Shown here one piece after another: positions 43,627 through 53,587 of a stretch of DNA of 64,000 bases. Source of the stretch: Emiliania huxleyi CCMP1516 (lineage: Eukaryota > Haptophyta > Isochrysidales > Noelaerhabdaceae); assembly GCF_000372725.1 (NCBI RefSeq), contig NW_005198966.1, positions 983,338 to 1,047,337 on the forward strand, in the 5' to 3' direction. Every line of letters starts with the position of its first letter. Within the stretch, counting starts at the first letter, position 1. The translations under genes were made by a program, and so were the position numbers. The notes under the pieces are model-generated. The model saw only the letters and a program-made list of their open reading frames with translations, had not been told where the DNA came from and did no database searches.

Positions 43627-44859
43627 ATGTCTGACGAGGAGCAGCTGGCTGGACTGATCGAGCAAATCGAGACGCTGGACCTCGAGCCTGCCGTCCTTGA
43701 GCAAGCTGGGCTTCGCCTCTTGAATCTGGCGCGCCAACGCGCGTCGTGTGAGGCGACCGCAGTGCTGTCTGATCCCGACCTCCTCGCGCTCCTGTTCACG
43801 CGCATGTCCAACGACGCGATCTCCGCGGCACGCAAAGTGTGCCACAGTTGGCGAGGGATCGCCGATGACGAGATTGCGCGCCTGCGAACGCTGCGACTCC
43901 AAGACGCCCTCCGACTTCCCATCGATGGATCAACGGACAAGGCTTATTTAGGCCTCGTTGCCCTCCCTGGCAATGAGCTGTGCATCTCCGACCAGACCGG
44001 GAATCGGCTCATTCTCCTGAAGGTGCAGCGGGGCCAGGTGCTTCAGCGCCACATCGGCCGCCGTGGCCTCGGCCCCGGTGAGTTTGAGGGCCCTCGGGCC
44101 CTGGCCACCGACGGCGCTGGCGCGGTTTTCGTGGTCGATCATGGAAACGCGCGCGTCCAAAAGATCGCGACGCGAACGGGGCGCCCCCTGCGCTGCACGT
44201 CAACGCACGCAATCCATCCGCAGTACACCAACCGAGGGCTGGGCGCCATCGCCTTCCATACGGAGCTGCAGCAGCTCTTTCTCGTCAACTCGTACACGCG
44301 CGAGGTGAGTGTGTATGACGCGTCGCTCGGGCTGCAGCGCGTGTTCAGCACGCCCCAGGGCTCCCGGCCGTGGGGAGTCGCCGTCAGTATCGACCGCTTG
44401 TACATCGCCGACATGCAGCTGGGCTGTATCTACGCCTTCTCGCTGGGCGGTGAGCTGCTGCAGACGTTTGGAAAGGGCGTTGTGTTCGAGGCGATACACC
44501 TTATCGTCATACACGAGAGGCTGGTCACGAACGACATAGATGCGGCCTTCTCCATGGACAACGGTGCGGCATTTGTCGCCTTTTCCCTCGACGGGCGGCT
44601 CATGCAGACCATCTCTGAGCATTCGGAAGACGGTGATCAGATAGGCGGCCGGTGGATGCAGGCCGTCGCTAGAAGCCACGACGGCCGCCATCTCATGGGT
44701 CTGATGTCCCGGTGGATTGGTGACGACGACGAAAGCGACGAGCGCGACGGGGAGGGACGCATCCTCCGCATTTGGGGACCGCCTGAAGCCATCACGCAGC
44801 CTGAGGTCACCGACAGCCTCAAGGTAGAGCCGCTACAGAGCCTGCTTAGCAGTCTCTAA
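43627..44859 (+). CDS. NHL-repeat beta-propeller protein with F-box-like N-terminus
   Basis: Intronless, 410 aa from the ATG at 43627. The N-terminal helical part has an F-box-like segment (LLALLFTRMSNDAISAARKV, CHSWRGIADDE). The rest forms NHL/6-bladed propeller repeats: GRRGLGPGEFEGPRALATDG, VFVVDHGNARVQKI, RPWGVAVSIDRLYIADMQLG and a last blade near FVAFSLDGRLMQTISEHS. Such proteins usually act as ubiquitin-ligase adaptors or scaffolds; the F-box call is weaker than the propeller call. AATAAA-like signals follow at about 45024-45066. Confidence 0.75.
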   Translation: MSDEEQLAGLIEQIETLDLEPAVLEQAGLRLLNLARQRASCEATAVLSDPDLLALLFTRMSNDAISAARKVCHSWRGIADDEIARLRTLRLQDALRLPIDGSTDKAYLGLVALPGNELCISDQTGNRLILLKVQRGQVLQRHIGRRGLGPGEFEGPRALATDGAGAVFVVDHGNARVQKIATRTGRPLRCTSTHAIHPQYTNRGLGAIAFHTELQQLFLVNSYTREVSVYDASLGLQRVFSTPQGSRPWGVAVSIDRLYIADMQLGCIYAFSLGGELLQTFGKGVVFEAIHLIVIHERLVTNDIDAAFSMDNGAAFVAFSLDGRLMQTISEHSEDGDQIGGRWMQAVARSHDGRHLMGLMSRWIGDDDESDERDGEGRILRIWGPPEAITQPEVTDSLKVEPLQSLLSSL

Positions 44860-45252
44860 ACTATGCAGATGCACTGCAGCCGCTCGTCAGGCTGGTCAGC
44901 TCGGCCCGACGGAGTGATCTCGCACACGGCGGACACATCTAAACACATGTGCGATGTGCGGAGGGACAGCATGTGTGTGTGCCGATATATGATATGTGTG
45001 TTCACGTGTGCTGCCACACCCCACAGAGTAAATAAATGTGTGTGCATGTGCATATATTAAATAAATAAAACGGGCAAACTCTGAGACGAGATGGGATTTA
45101 GGGACATGTGTCCCCGCCCGGTGCATGCATGCACGATGTTTTCTTTAATGTTTGGGCCGGCGCGGGAGTTTTACTGCCGAGTGTTTCTCCCGGCCGGCCG
45201 CCTCCCCTGACACGCCCACTGACCGAGCCCATCGAAAAAATTCGGCGCGCCG

Positions 45253-45325
45253 CACTGCTCTGACCCCTGCTCGCCCCTGCTCGCCCCTGCTCGCCCCTGC
45301 TCGCCCCTGCTCGCCCCTGCTCGCC
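45253..45325 (+). repeat. 10-bp minisatellite, unit CTCGCCCCTG
   Basis: About six to seven tandem units of TCGCCCCTGC, the last one diverged. Confidence 0.9.
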
Positions 45326-45390
45326 ACTGTCGCCTCGGTTGCCGAGGCTGCCGCGCACCCGCACGCCCGCGTCGCTGCGCGACTACGAAC

Positions 45391-45463
45391 TGCACCAGCT
45401 GGGCTCGAACCAACGACCAAAACGTCCCCGACCCGAACGCTGCACCAACTAGGCCACGCCGCA
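45391..45463 (-). tRNA. tRNA-like sequence, probably a pseudogene or SINE head
   Basis: On the - strand a 73-nt segment has an A-box-like TGGCCTAGTTGG, a B-box GGTTCGAGCCC with a 5-bp T stem, and ends that pair over six of seven positions (TGCGGCG with TGGTGCA). The anticodon arm is shifted and lacks the invariant T before the anticodon, so a functional tRNA is unlikely. I give no isotype. Confidence 0.35.
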
Positions 45464-46672
45464 GGCTCGATTTGCAATACGCACAAAACTGGCCGCTCAT
45501 AAACCACTACTCATTTGCCGAGGCCACGCGGCGCCCCTCCACAGCCAGCCTACCCTCCTATTCGCGCCACTCGAAGCCCCGCGGCCGCCTCTCGCCTACC
45601 GCGCTGCCCTCGCCTGCCACCGCACCGCCCGCGCTCCAGCCTAACCAGCTCTGCATCTCGCAACACACACTTGACAGGGACAGACCAGGCGCAGGAAAAG
45701 GGAGCGGGGCCCGAATCCAAGGGACCACCCCGTCGGGGGGAGGAGCTGTGAACTCAGGTCCAGCAGGAAGGCTGCTGGCTCCTGACTCATCCCCCAAATC
45801 CCCCACACCTTGGCGGCCTGAAACCTTACCATTCCGACACCTCACACACACCCCTCCCCTAGGGCTAAGCAGTGCGCGAGCCCACCCTCCGACTTCAGGC
45901 GAGACGTTGACCACTCCTTTGGAACAGTTCTGTCAGTGGCTGCACTAGACGCCCACAGAGGCGCGCGGCGCGGGCAGATGACTAGGGGAGAAAAAGCGGA
46001 GAACCTAGCTCGCTGGGAGATGTGCGCAAAAAGACGGGAATAGGGGAGAACTGTCAGTGTGAGGGGAGGGCGTACTGTAGGCTGGCGTTTTTGCCTTTGT
46101 GCTTTGAAAACTGAACAGCGTTTTTTTAATAGTGTTTGTTTGCAATTGCATTGCTGCGACTTAAATGTACGACGCGCGTAACAAATCGTGACGCAGATAG
46201 CGTCAGAACATCCCCAAATTCCGCCATGGCACGACGATACAATTACAAACGAGGCCGGGGCAAGCCAGGGGGGGACCGGCCACATCGCACATGCGGCGAT
46301 GCACATCACCCCCAAGGCTCACTCGCGCATACGCGCGCAGACGCAAAACGCAAGGGCGAGACGCGACTGGGAGGACCGCCCACCGACCCAGAGACCGTCG
46401 CGCGACTGCTACCCGTCCCCGCCCCTCTCGCAATACGGCTGCGCACAAGGCAGCCCGCGGCGCAAAGGAAAGGCCCTCGCGAGCGCGCGGGTGGCGGAAG
46501 AGCACGCGGCGGCCACTCTGCCGGCGGCACGGCGGCGGCACTGGGGAGGATCGCGGGTGCAGACGCCCCCCCCCCCTCCCCCCTCCTGCGACGAACACAC
46601 ACACACACAACACACACGCGCGCGCGGCTTGCAGACGGGCCCCCTGCAGCGGCACTGGGAGGGATGCGGCGG

Positions 46673-47035
46673 CTACGCGTCTGGGCCCTGCAGCAGCGAG
46701 ATGGCGGCGAAGAGGAGAAAGAGGCCGCCGCCGATGCCGAGCACCATCCGCTCCGAGATCCGCGATGCGAGCATCTTCCCGCCTAAAAGGCGCCGCGACG
46801 GCAGGTGACGAGACTGCTCACGCCCTCCGCGGTTGCGCTCCGCCCGTCCCGCGCACCGACGACGGCGAGACCAGTGCAGAGCGAGTGGCCGATGATCGCG
46901 CCGAGCGTGACGCCGACCGGCTCCTCGGCGGCGCCCAGCGCGATCGTCGCGATCTGCGACCGGTCCCCCCACTCCGCCAAGAATGTCAACGTGAAGGCCT
47001 GCAGCAGCACCGTCCTCGCCGCCGGCTCGGCGTCC

Positions 47036-47069
<34 letters not shown>

Positions 47070-47639
47070 TGCTGCTGCCGCCACCCTCCTCGTCGGCCAT
47101 CAGCGCGTCCGCCGACTCGACGTCGTCCTTCTTCGCCAGCTCCAGCTCCACCTCCTCAAGCTCGTCCGAGGCGCCCTCGCCCGCGTCCTTCGCCTCGCGC
47201 AGCATGCGCACGCCGAAAAAGAGGAAGAGCAGCACGGCGGCATAGTGCGTGTAGGCCTGCGCGCGGCGGCGGGGTGCGGGGCGGGGCGGTGGCGTCCGCG
47301 GGGCGGGCGGGCGCGGCGCGAGAGTGCTCTCGCCTTTGGAAGCAGGAGCGGCGCCATGTGGCCGAGCAGCGTGGAGAGCACCGTCATCACGACGAGCGCG
47401 CCGACGGCGCCCGTCCAGACCGTGAGCCGCGAGTGACGCATCGCCATAATGGCGGCGATGAAGAAGGTCTTGTCGCCTGGCGCGGTGGCGGCGCGGTCAG
47501 CAGCTGTGGCACGCGGGCGCGGGAGGGCCTGCGCGGTGTGGACCGCACCGATCTCGGTGGCAAGGATGACGAAGAAGGACTGGACGAACGCGTGCGTGAA
47601 GCCCGGCTGCACCGCGGCGTCGGCGTATGGCGCTTCCAT
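46673..47639 (-). CDS. UPF0016/TMEM165/GDT1-type cation transporter
   Basis: Four exons on the - strand, 47549-47639, 47334-47476, 46857-47256, 46673-46782; 247 aa, phases consistent. Both family signature motifs are present: ATEIGDKTFFIAAIMAM in the first repeat and AEWGDRSQIATIAL in the second (ExGD[KR][ST]). Hydrophobic helices fit the usual six to seven; the middle loop is acidic and carries a Gly/Ser run. The last helix pair reads GKMLASRISERMVLGIGGGL and LFLLFAAISLLQ. The family exchanges Mn2+ or Ca2+ for protons in Golgi or plastid membranes. The N-terminus before helix one is short, so Golgi or plasma-membrane location seems likelier than plastid, but this is weak. Confidence 0.88.
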
Positions 47640-47744
47640 GGTAAACGCTTTTGGCGCCCCCGGCACGAGGACGACGCGCAGATGCGTTGTTTGTTCAGCG
47701 CCGGCCTTGTGAGAAGAATTTTACACAAGATGCGAACGCGCACC

Positions 47745-47890
47745 CCCGGGGCTAGGGCTTTCTTGCCCGCAACCCGATCCCGATCATCCGGCCCGCTGGG
47801 TGCGCTTCTGAGCTCCCCGGCCCTGGATGTGAGGCTGATGACTGCACTCCAAGTGCTCCAAGTGCTCCAAGTGCTCCAAGTGCTCCACCG
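47745..47890 (-). repeat. R2 repeat copy, inverted
   Basis: CGATCCCGATCATCCGGCCC, CTGAGCTCCCCGGCCCTGGA and four CCAAGTGCT units: the reverse complement of the R2 copy at 25457-25560, with the GGAGCACTT unit expanded. Confidence 0.75.
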
Positions 47891-48062
47891 GGGGTCGCAC
47901 GACGTGAAAAGAACTCGGACGTATCTTAAATGAACTCGGGTACACGCGGCACAAACTAAAAATGTGCTCCAAATGACCCCCTGGCGTGGCTTGCGCGGTT
48001 GTCTGCTTGGCGCACGCTCCTAGTCTGTCGGCGCAGAACCGCGCCATTCGCTCGCTCTCACC

Positions 48063-48117
48063 TGGCAACCCTGTCTGCACGTCTCGCGCGCGCGTGAACA
48101 GGGCTCCAGGCCCCAAA
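48063..48117 (-). repeat. dispersed repeat R5, copy 2
   Basis: Reverse complement of 25741-25794 with one or two differences. Confidence 0.7.
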
Positions 48118-48134
48118 TGACGTGTGAGTGTTAT

Positions 48135-48421
48135 CGTCTCACCCCGCTGGCTGCGAACGCGAACGCCGTCATCCCAACTGCACCCGTCCGCTCGCCTCAC
48201 CGAGCGACGCGCGCCGAGCCACTTGTATCAGTACACAGTGCTGAGCTGCCTCGTGCAGGCCTGTGCTGCCGACGCGAGAGGCTGAGAGCTTGCTCCGGCT
48301 CGTGACCCTGAAAACCCTGTCGCCTGTGCTCCGTCCGCGTCGCGGCCTCTGAGCTCCGTCGAGTCGCCCGGGCGCGCGCTGGCAGGGGCACCGAACTTAC
48401 CGGAGGATGTCTCAGAGAGCT
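48135..48421 (+). repeat. direct repeat R6, left copy flanking the RCC1 gene
   Basis: CGTCTCACCCCGCTGGCTGC to the TTACCGGAGG end. Pairs with 50097-50387 at what looks like about 97% identity, in the same orientation. Confidence 0.9.
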
Positions 48422-48519
48422 ATGGTGTATGGAAAAGAAGTGTCCCGGCCTAGTTGAGGGATTCCGCGTGGGAGGTGGGAACGGCACGCCGGTTCGACTC
48501 TGAGGAAGACACCGGTATA

Positions 48520-48605
48520 AACTAAAGAAAGAAAGAAAAAAACGAGCCAAGGGAGGGAATGGGAGGACGGCACGCCGCCACCACACAGGGATTTTAAGGA
48601 GAGGA
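48520..48605 (+). repeat. R1 repeat copy just upstream of the RCC1 gene
   Basis: AAAGAAAGAAAGAAAAAAAC, GGGAGGGAATGGGAGGACGG and CACCACACAGGGATTTTAAG; same tail type as 8935-8990. It ends about 40 bp before the start codon at 48644. Confidence 0.75.
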
Positions 48606-48643
48606 GGCGTCTACAAACACGATTATCTTTTCTTTTTCTCGCG

Positions 48644-50059
48644 ATGTCTGCCCCGCCGCGCCGCCGCTCGCGCCGCCTCGCCACCTCCTCCTCCGCCGCC
48701 GCTCCCTCGCCAGGCACGCCGCCGCCCGCCCGCCTCCTCGACCTCCCCACCGAGCTCCTCGAGCGCGTCCTCGCTCGCTGCGACAGCCCCGCCGACATCG
48801 CTCGCGTCGCGGCCGTCTCGCTGCTCTTCCACGCCTCGCTCGCGGCGGAGGCCATCCGCTTGTGGGCGCAAGAGCGCGGCTTCGAGCTGCCGGCGCAGCC
48901 AGAGGGCGAGGGCTGCGCCGTGCGGTGGCTGTGCTTCGCTGCGTTGCTGTGCGAGTCCAACCCGCCGGCGAGGGCGGCGGCAGGCGGACGGCACAGCCTC
49001 TTCATCGACGGCGAGGGGCGGCTCTCGTCGTGCGGCTCGGAGGAGCGACACCCAGCCCTGCTCGGGCACGGCGAGGGCGTGGCGCGGCTCAACACGCCGA
49101 CCCTCCTCCCCTCCCCGCTGGGAGGTGAGCACGCCGTGAGCGTGTCGGCTGCACTCTCGCACAGCCTCGCCCTCGCCGCCGACGGCTCTGTCTGGAGCTG
49201 GGGCCAGGGAGGCTTTGGCCACCTGGGCCACGGCGACGAGCAGAACCAGCTGCTGCCGAAGAAGGTCGAGGCCTTTGCTGGCAGGCGCGTCGTCGCTGTG
49301 TCGGCTGAATGCGTCCACAGCCTCGCCCTCACCGCTGATGGCAGCGTCTGGAGCTGGGGCTATGGAGCCCTTGGCCGGTTGGGCCACGGCGAAACGCACC
49401 AGCAGGACCAGCTGCTGCCCAAGAAGATGGAGGCCTTTGCTGGCTACCGCGTCGTCGCTGTCTCGGCTGGGTACGACCACAGCCTGGCCATCGCCGCCGA
49501 CGGCTCCGTCTGGAGCTGGGGATATGGAGGCTTTGGCCAGCTGGGCCACGGCGGCACGCACCAGCAGCTGCTGCCCAAGAAGGTCGAGGCCTTTGCTGGG
49601 CGGCACGTCGTCGCTGTGTCGGCTGGGACCGCTCACAGCCTCGCCATCACCGCTGACGGCGCCGTCTGGAGCTGGGGCTCGGGAGGTTTTGGCAAGCTGG
49701 GCCACGGCGACACGCACCAGCAGCTGCTGCCGAAGAAGGTCGAGGCCTTTGCTGGCCAGCGCGTCGTCGCTGTCTGGGCTGGATCAATGCATTGCCTCGC
49801 CATCACCGCCGACGGCGCCGTCTGGAGCTGGGGCTGGGGAATGTTCGGCATGTTGGGCCACGGCGACACGCGGACCCAGCTGCTGCCCAAGAAGGTGGAG
49901 GCCTTGGCTGGCGGGCGCGTCGTTGCTGTGTCGGCTGGAGCCGAGCACAGCATCGCTCTCGCCGCCGACGGCGCCGTCTTTACGTGGGGCAAGGGCGATT
50001 GCAGCTGCCTAGGCCACGGAGAGGACATGTCGAACCAGCTGCTGCCCAAGAAGATTTAG
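48644..50059 (+). CDS. F-box protein with RCC1 repeats
   Basis: Intronless, 471 aa. A basic Ser/Arg start leads into an F-box at about residues 31-80 (LLDLPTELLERVLARCDSPA, RVAAVSLLFHASLAAEAIRL). About seven RCC1 repeats follow, very regular: VSAALSHSLALAADGSVWSW, LPKKVEAFAGRRVVAVSA and similar. The high similarity between repeats at the nucleotide level points to recent internal duplication. RCC1 propellers serve Ran exchange or, with an F-box, likely substrate recognition in an SCF ubiquitin ligase (inference). It lies between two 290-bp direct repeats, and it lacks introns unlike most neighbours. Confidence 0.85.
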   Translation: MSAPPRRRSRRLATSSSAAAPSPGTPPPARLLDLPTELLERVLARCDSPADIARVAAVSLLFHASLAAEAIRLWAQERGFELPAQPEGEGCAVRWLCFAALLCESNPPARAAAGGRHSLFIDGEGRLSSCGSEERHPALLGHGEGVARLNTPTLLPSPLGGEHAVSVSAALSHSLALAADGSVWSWGQGGFGHLGHGDEQNQLLPKKVEAFAGRRVVAVSAECVHSLALTADGSVWSWGYGALGRLGHGETHQQDQLLPKKMEAFAGYRVVAVSAGYDHSLAIAADGSVWSWGYGGFGQLGHGGTHQQLLPKKVEAFAGRHVVAVSAGTAHSLAITADGAVWSWGSGGFGKLGHGDTHQQLLPKKVEAFAGQRVVAVWAGSMHCLAITADGAVWSWGWGMFGMLGHGDTRTQLLPKKVEALAGGRVVAVSAGAEHSIALAADGAVFTWGKGDCSCLGHGEDMSNQLLPKKI

Positions 50060-50096
50060 TCGTGGGCGCGGGGGCACCGGGGTGTGTTCCCGACCT

Positions 50097-50387
50097 CGTC
50101 TCACCCCGCTGGCTGCGAACGCGAACGCTGTCATCCCAGCTGCACCCGTCCGCTCGCCTCACCGAGCGACGCGCGCCGAGCCACTTGTATCAGTACACAG
50201 TGCTGAGCTGCCTCGTGCAGGCCTGTGCTGCCGACGCGAGAGGCCGAGAGCTTGCTCCGGCTCGTGTCCCTGAAAACCCTGTCGCCTGTGCTCCGTCCGC
50301 GTCGCGGCCTCTGAGCTCCGTCGAGTCGCCCGGGCGCGCGCTGGCAGGGGCACCCCGAACTTACCGGAGGGTGTTTCACAGAGAGCC
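50097..50387 (+). repeat. direct repeat R6, right copy
   Basis: Right-hand copy of 48135-48421, beginning about 38 bp after the RCC1 stop codon. Confidence 0.9.
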
Positions 50388-50858
50388 ATTGAAAAGCAAA
50401 AAAGGAAATTAGTACGTGCACCCCACCCTCATGCTCATCCCTCTCAAGCAGGAGGATGTACGAAGAGATTAGGAGCAGCAGGGACCCGAGGGGCCATGTG
50501 GAAGACGGCTAGTGCTAGTCCCCCCGCCCGATCGGGAGGACGGACCCCGGCTATTCGCCGACCCTACACGGTACACGCCCCACAAAGAACCCTGCACAAA
50601 GATCGCAAGGGCGGGGACCTGTTCCTTTTTACCCATCTCACAGTAGAGGTGTCGTTTTTTTTTTATTTCATCCCTCTCCCGACCACGAGAGGCAGCACCC
50701 CGAGGACCGCCTTCAAGCGCGGGCGGCCCGTGACTTTGCTCCATCAAAACGGGACAAGGCAAAAACACAGTTGCACAGATACATGCCGGCGGCGCGACTC
50801 CCCCCCGCAGATCGTCCTCAGTGGGGGAGACCGCGACACCGGTGACGGAGCGCAGTTG

Positions 50859-50937
50859 GGAGTGTCTTCGGCTCACGCCAGGGCGCTCGTTGCTCCTCCG
50901 TCTCTTTGTATCTTCCATACTGCATTTATCAGAAGAC
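50859..50937 (+). repeat. 79-bp repeat R7, copy 1
   Basis: GGAGTGTCTTCGGCTCACGC to TGCATTTATCAGAAGAC. Apparently identical to 52102-52180; the block is bounded by GTCTTC and GAAGAC in inverted orientation. Confidence 0.85.
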
Positions 50938-51241
50938 GTATGGTTCTTGCACTTGTGCAAGATTGGGCGTCTTCTGCCGCAGTCCCTTTGATGGGAGGCC
51001 CCAGGGTGGGGGCCACCTCGAACCCCCGGCCAGGGATTCGAGCGGAGGGTGCCCCGGATTCATCTATCCGTTGGGCCCCGGTACATTCATTAGAACTGAT
51101 CACTTTGCGCAGCAGCCGTCCCTTCGCCGACTGGACGGCAGTGCGCTGCGTTGTCGCTCTGTCGTGCACGCTCTCGTGCCTCGTTGTTGTGACCCACCCT
51201 GTCCCACCCGTGTGTGATCAGTGTCTACGGGGCCGACGTTT

Positions 51242-51300
51242 TTTGATCTCTGGGTCAGTGGGGGGCCGAGCCACCTCGGGGTGGCGGGCGGGCGGGCGTT
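51242..51300 (+). repeat. repeat R8, copy 1 (inverted partner at 52040-52110)
   Basis: TTTGATCTCTGGGTCAGTGG followed by GGCGGGCGGGCG matches the reverse complement of CACTGACCCAGAGATCAAAA near 52067-52086. Confidence 0.6.
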
Positions 51301-52039
51301 TTGAAAAACAGAAAACAGAAAACAGAGGGGGGCCAGGGCCCCCACTACGATTAGACACAAGCACCTGGCTCCTGGGACAAAGCGAGCAGCAGCAGCAAGC
51401 AGTTCAGCGGAGAAGGGGGGGGGGAGGAGCCGAGGGGGTGACGTCCCGACACGGCAGGTTGGAGCTGACCCAGGGAGAGAGAGAGAACAGCGATGGCAGC
51501 CCCCAATGACTGTAGACAGAAATGACGAGCCGACAGCGATGCAGCGGCAGCGAAAGCGGCGAGGAGGGCCCGCTGCAGAGCTCCGCTGGGCGGCAGCAGA
51601 GACATCGGCGGACGGGGGAGCACGCGGGACACGTCGGCATAGGAGCCAGGGGTGTGGGCTGGGCCTGCATCATGAATGGGCCTGATAGCGACGGCGGCGA
51701 CGTAGGCGAGACGGCGGCGAGGGTGGCGACGATGAAGCTGGCTTGACGAAATGGATGACGCCATCGCGCAACAATAGACATCCCCTCGATGTCGTCGTCG
51801 TTGCCGGAAGGGGCAGCGCACGCGCCTCTGAAGATCGAGGCGCGTGGCTCAAAGCCGGCGCTGCGCGGGTTCGTGCCCATCCGACTATTGTCTACTTTTC
51901 CATTTTTTTGGATCGGCCGTGGTCGTGGGCCGGTCACTCACGACCCGCCGCACGAAGTAGGCGGCGCGCAGCGCCGCTCTCGCAGGCTGTTTTTGTCGGT
52001 TCTACATTTTGTTTTTGTTTTCAGTCTAGGGGGCCCGAC

Positions 52040-52110
52040 CCCCTCAGAGGCGGCGGGCGGGCGCCCACTGACCCAGAGATCAAAAACGCTCGGCCCGGAG
52101 GGGAGTGTCT
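52040..52110 (-). repeat. repeat R8, copy 2
   Basis: Inverted copy of 51242-51300, directly followed by R7 copy 2. Confidence 0.6.
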
Positions 52111-52180
52111 TCGGCTCACGCCAGGGCGCTCGTTGCTCCTCCGTCTCTTTGTATCTTCCATACTGCATTTATCAGAAGAC
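52102..52180 (+). repeat. 79-bp repeat R7, copy 2
   Basis: Second copy of 50859-50937, 1,243 bp downstream in the same orientation. Confidence 0.85.
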
Positions 52181-52346
52181 AGAGAGAGATTTCTTCGAAT
52201 TCAGAGAGTATCTCGCGAATACTTGCTAGCGCGCGCGATAAGGTTTTTGCTCGCCTTCCCTGGGACCCCGTGTTGCGTGACTGTCTCTGTGCGATTTCGG
52301 GCCCGGGGTCGTGCGTTTATGTGAAAGAAAGAGGGTGTGAATGTGA

Positions 52347-53457
52347 ATGAACGTTGAGGCGAGAAGTCGACGCGGCGCCATATGCTGGGGCTGCGGGTAT
52401 CGCGACGACGCGGCGAGCGGCAAAGACTTTCAGCAGTGTCCGCTCTGCATCGAACTGCAGCTGGAGCGCAGCCCGCACCTGCTCGACGGCTGAGCATGCT
52501 GCTTCCCAGCCGGCACTCGCAGCTTGCGAGAAGGTGCTCCTGGGCATGGCGGAATTGGCGCAGGACACGCTTCCCGAGAATCAGCACGTCGGCGATCTGC
52601 TGCGTGGGCAGGCGCTGCTTCAGCAGCAGGACTATCGCGGAGCTGCGAAAGCATGTCGCAAGAGTCTCCGACGGCGAGGGCGCAGAGCATGACCGAGCGC
52701 AGCGCTCCCCTGTGGAGCCAGGCGGCCGCGCGCCTGTGGGTGCGGTGGAGCGACAAGGGAGGGCGCGCCGAGGAGGCGCTGCCCACGCCCGAGTGGATGA
52801 AATCACCGGCCGAGCGGCTACGAGTCGCCGAGCAGGCAGTGGAGCAATGGCCGGACCTCACTCACGCCTGGCAGATGCTGAGCCATGAGCTCCTTTCCGC
52901 GGAGCACCAAGACGTCAAGCGCTCGCTTGCATGCCTCAAGCGAGCGGCGGCAGTGACGGGCAGCGCACACGCGCGCCAGCTGCTCGAGGAGCGGCATGCA
53001 TGTTTGGAGGCGAAGGCCTCTGCAGCATGGCGAGCGGCGAGCGGAGACGACGACGTGCGCGAGTGCCTGCGGCGTATGGAGAGCGTCGGCTTCGAGGGCC
53101 GTGAGTGGTGCGCGCATGGCGCTCACCGTCCACGATGCCTACTACCCGCCGAAGAATGCGAGCTGTCGGAAGCCGCGGTGGATGGACGATCTGGACGCGC
53201 GTCGTCAGGTCGCGCTAAAGGTGGTCCGGCACTACCCCGAGTCGCCGCGCGCCTGGTGGATGCTTGGTGTCGCCATGCTGAAGGCACGCGACGAGGCGAA
53301 GCGAGTTGCTTGCTGCTTCGAGCGCGCCGCGCAGCACTCGCTGAACGACGCCAACTCGCCTCCGAATCCCGGGCTGGCAGCCGTCGCCAGGGGAGGGGCC
53401 TGTTGCGGAGTGGGAGACGGAGTGGCTCGCCTCAGGATTCTTTTCCAGCGAAGGTGA
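52347..53457 (+). pseudogene. MYND-like/TPR-like gene, multi-exon or decayed
   Basis: Four coding-like segments in different frames. 52347-52490 starts at an ATG and has Cys pairs of zinc-finger type (CWGCGYRDD, FQQCPLCIELQ). 52500-52690 reads as a TPR unit (VGDLLRGQALLQQQDYRGAA). 52690-53100 gives ALPTPEWM, AVEQWPDLTHAWQMLSHELL and LACLKRAAAV. 53130-53400 gives RKPRWMDDLD, VVRHYPESPRAWWMLGVAML and CCFERAAQHS. The repeated PxWM...AW.ML...RAA pattern shows internally repeated helical units. Introns could join these pieces, but I could not find one consistent set of splice sites, so it may be decayed. No function proposed beyond protein-protein interaction. Confidence 0.4.
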
Positions 53458-53587
53458 GTGCGAGCTCCCCGAGACGCTCGAATCTGTCCGAGGGGTGGCG
53501 GCAAACGGCTGCGCGGTGAGCACAGTCGCACTCCTCTGTGTAGCGCCTCAGGGTGAAGGGGGGGCATGCCGGGTCAAGCTGAGACTA

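Larger units (their letters stand above)
44860..46672. other. intergenic region without a confident gene
   Basis: Contains the NHL 3' UTR, a 10-bp minisatellite (45253-45325), a tRNA-like sequence (45391-45463) and GC-rich sequence with domain-free ORFs on both strands. Confidence 0.5.
50388..52346. other. repeat-rich region without a confident gene
   Basis: Holds two copies of a 79-bp repeat (R7), an inverted pair (51242-51300 and 52040-52110) and a tRNA-like stretch on the - strand near 51005-51082 (GCCCAACGGATAG and GGGGTTCGAGG). ORFs here have no recognisable domains. Confidence 0.5.

Noticed and set aside
45253-45325. CRISPR-like array
   Set aside because: Units are 10-bp tandem repeats without spacers.
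45472-46655. several 100-220 aa ORFs on both strands
   Set aside because: Mutually overlapping, domain-free and compositionally biased; no splice pattern joins them.
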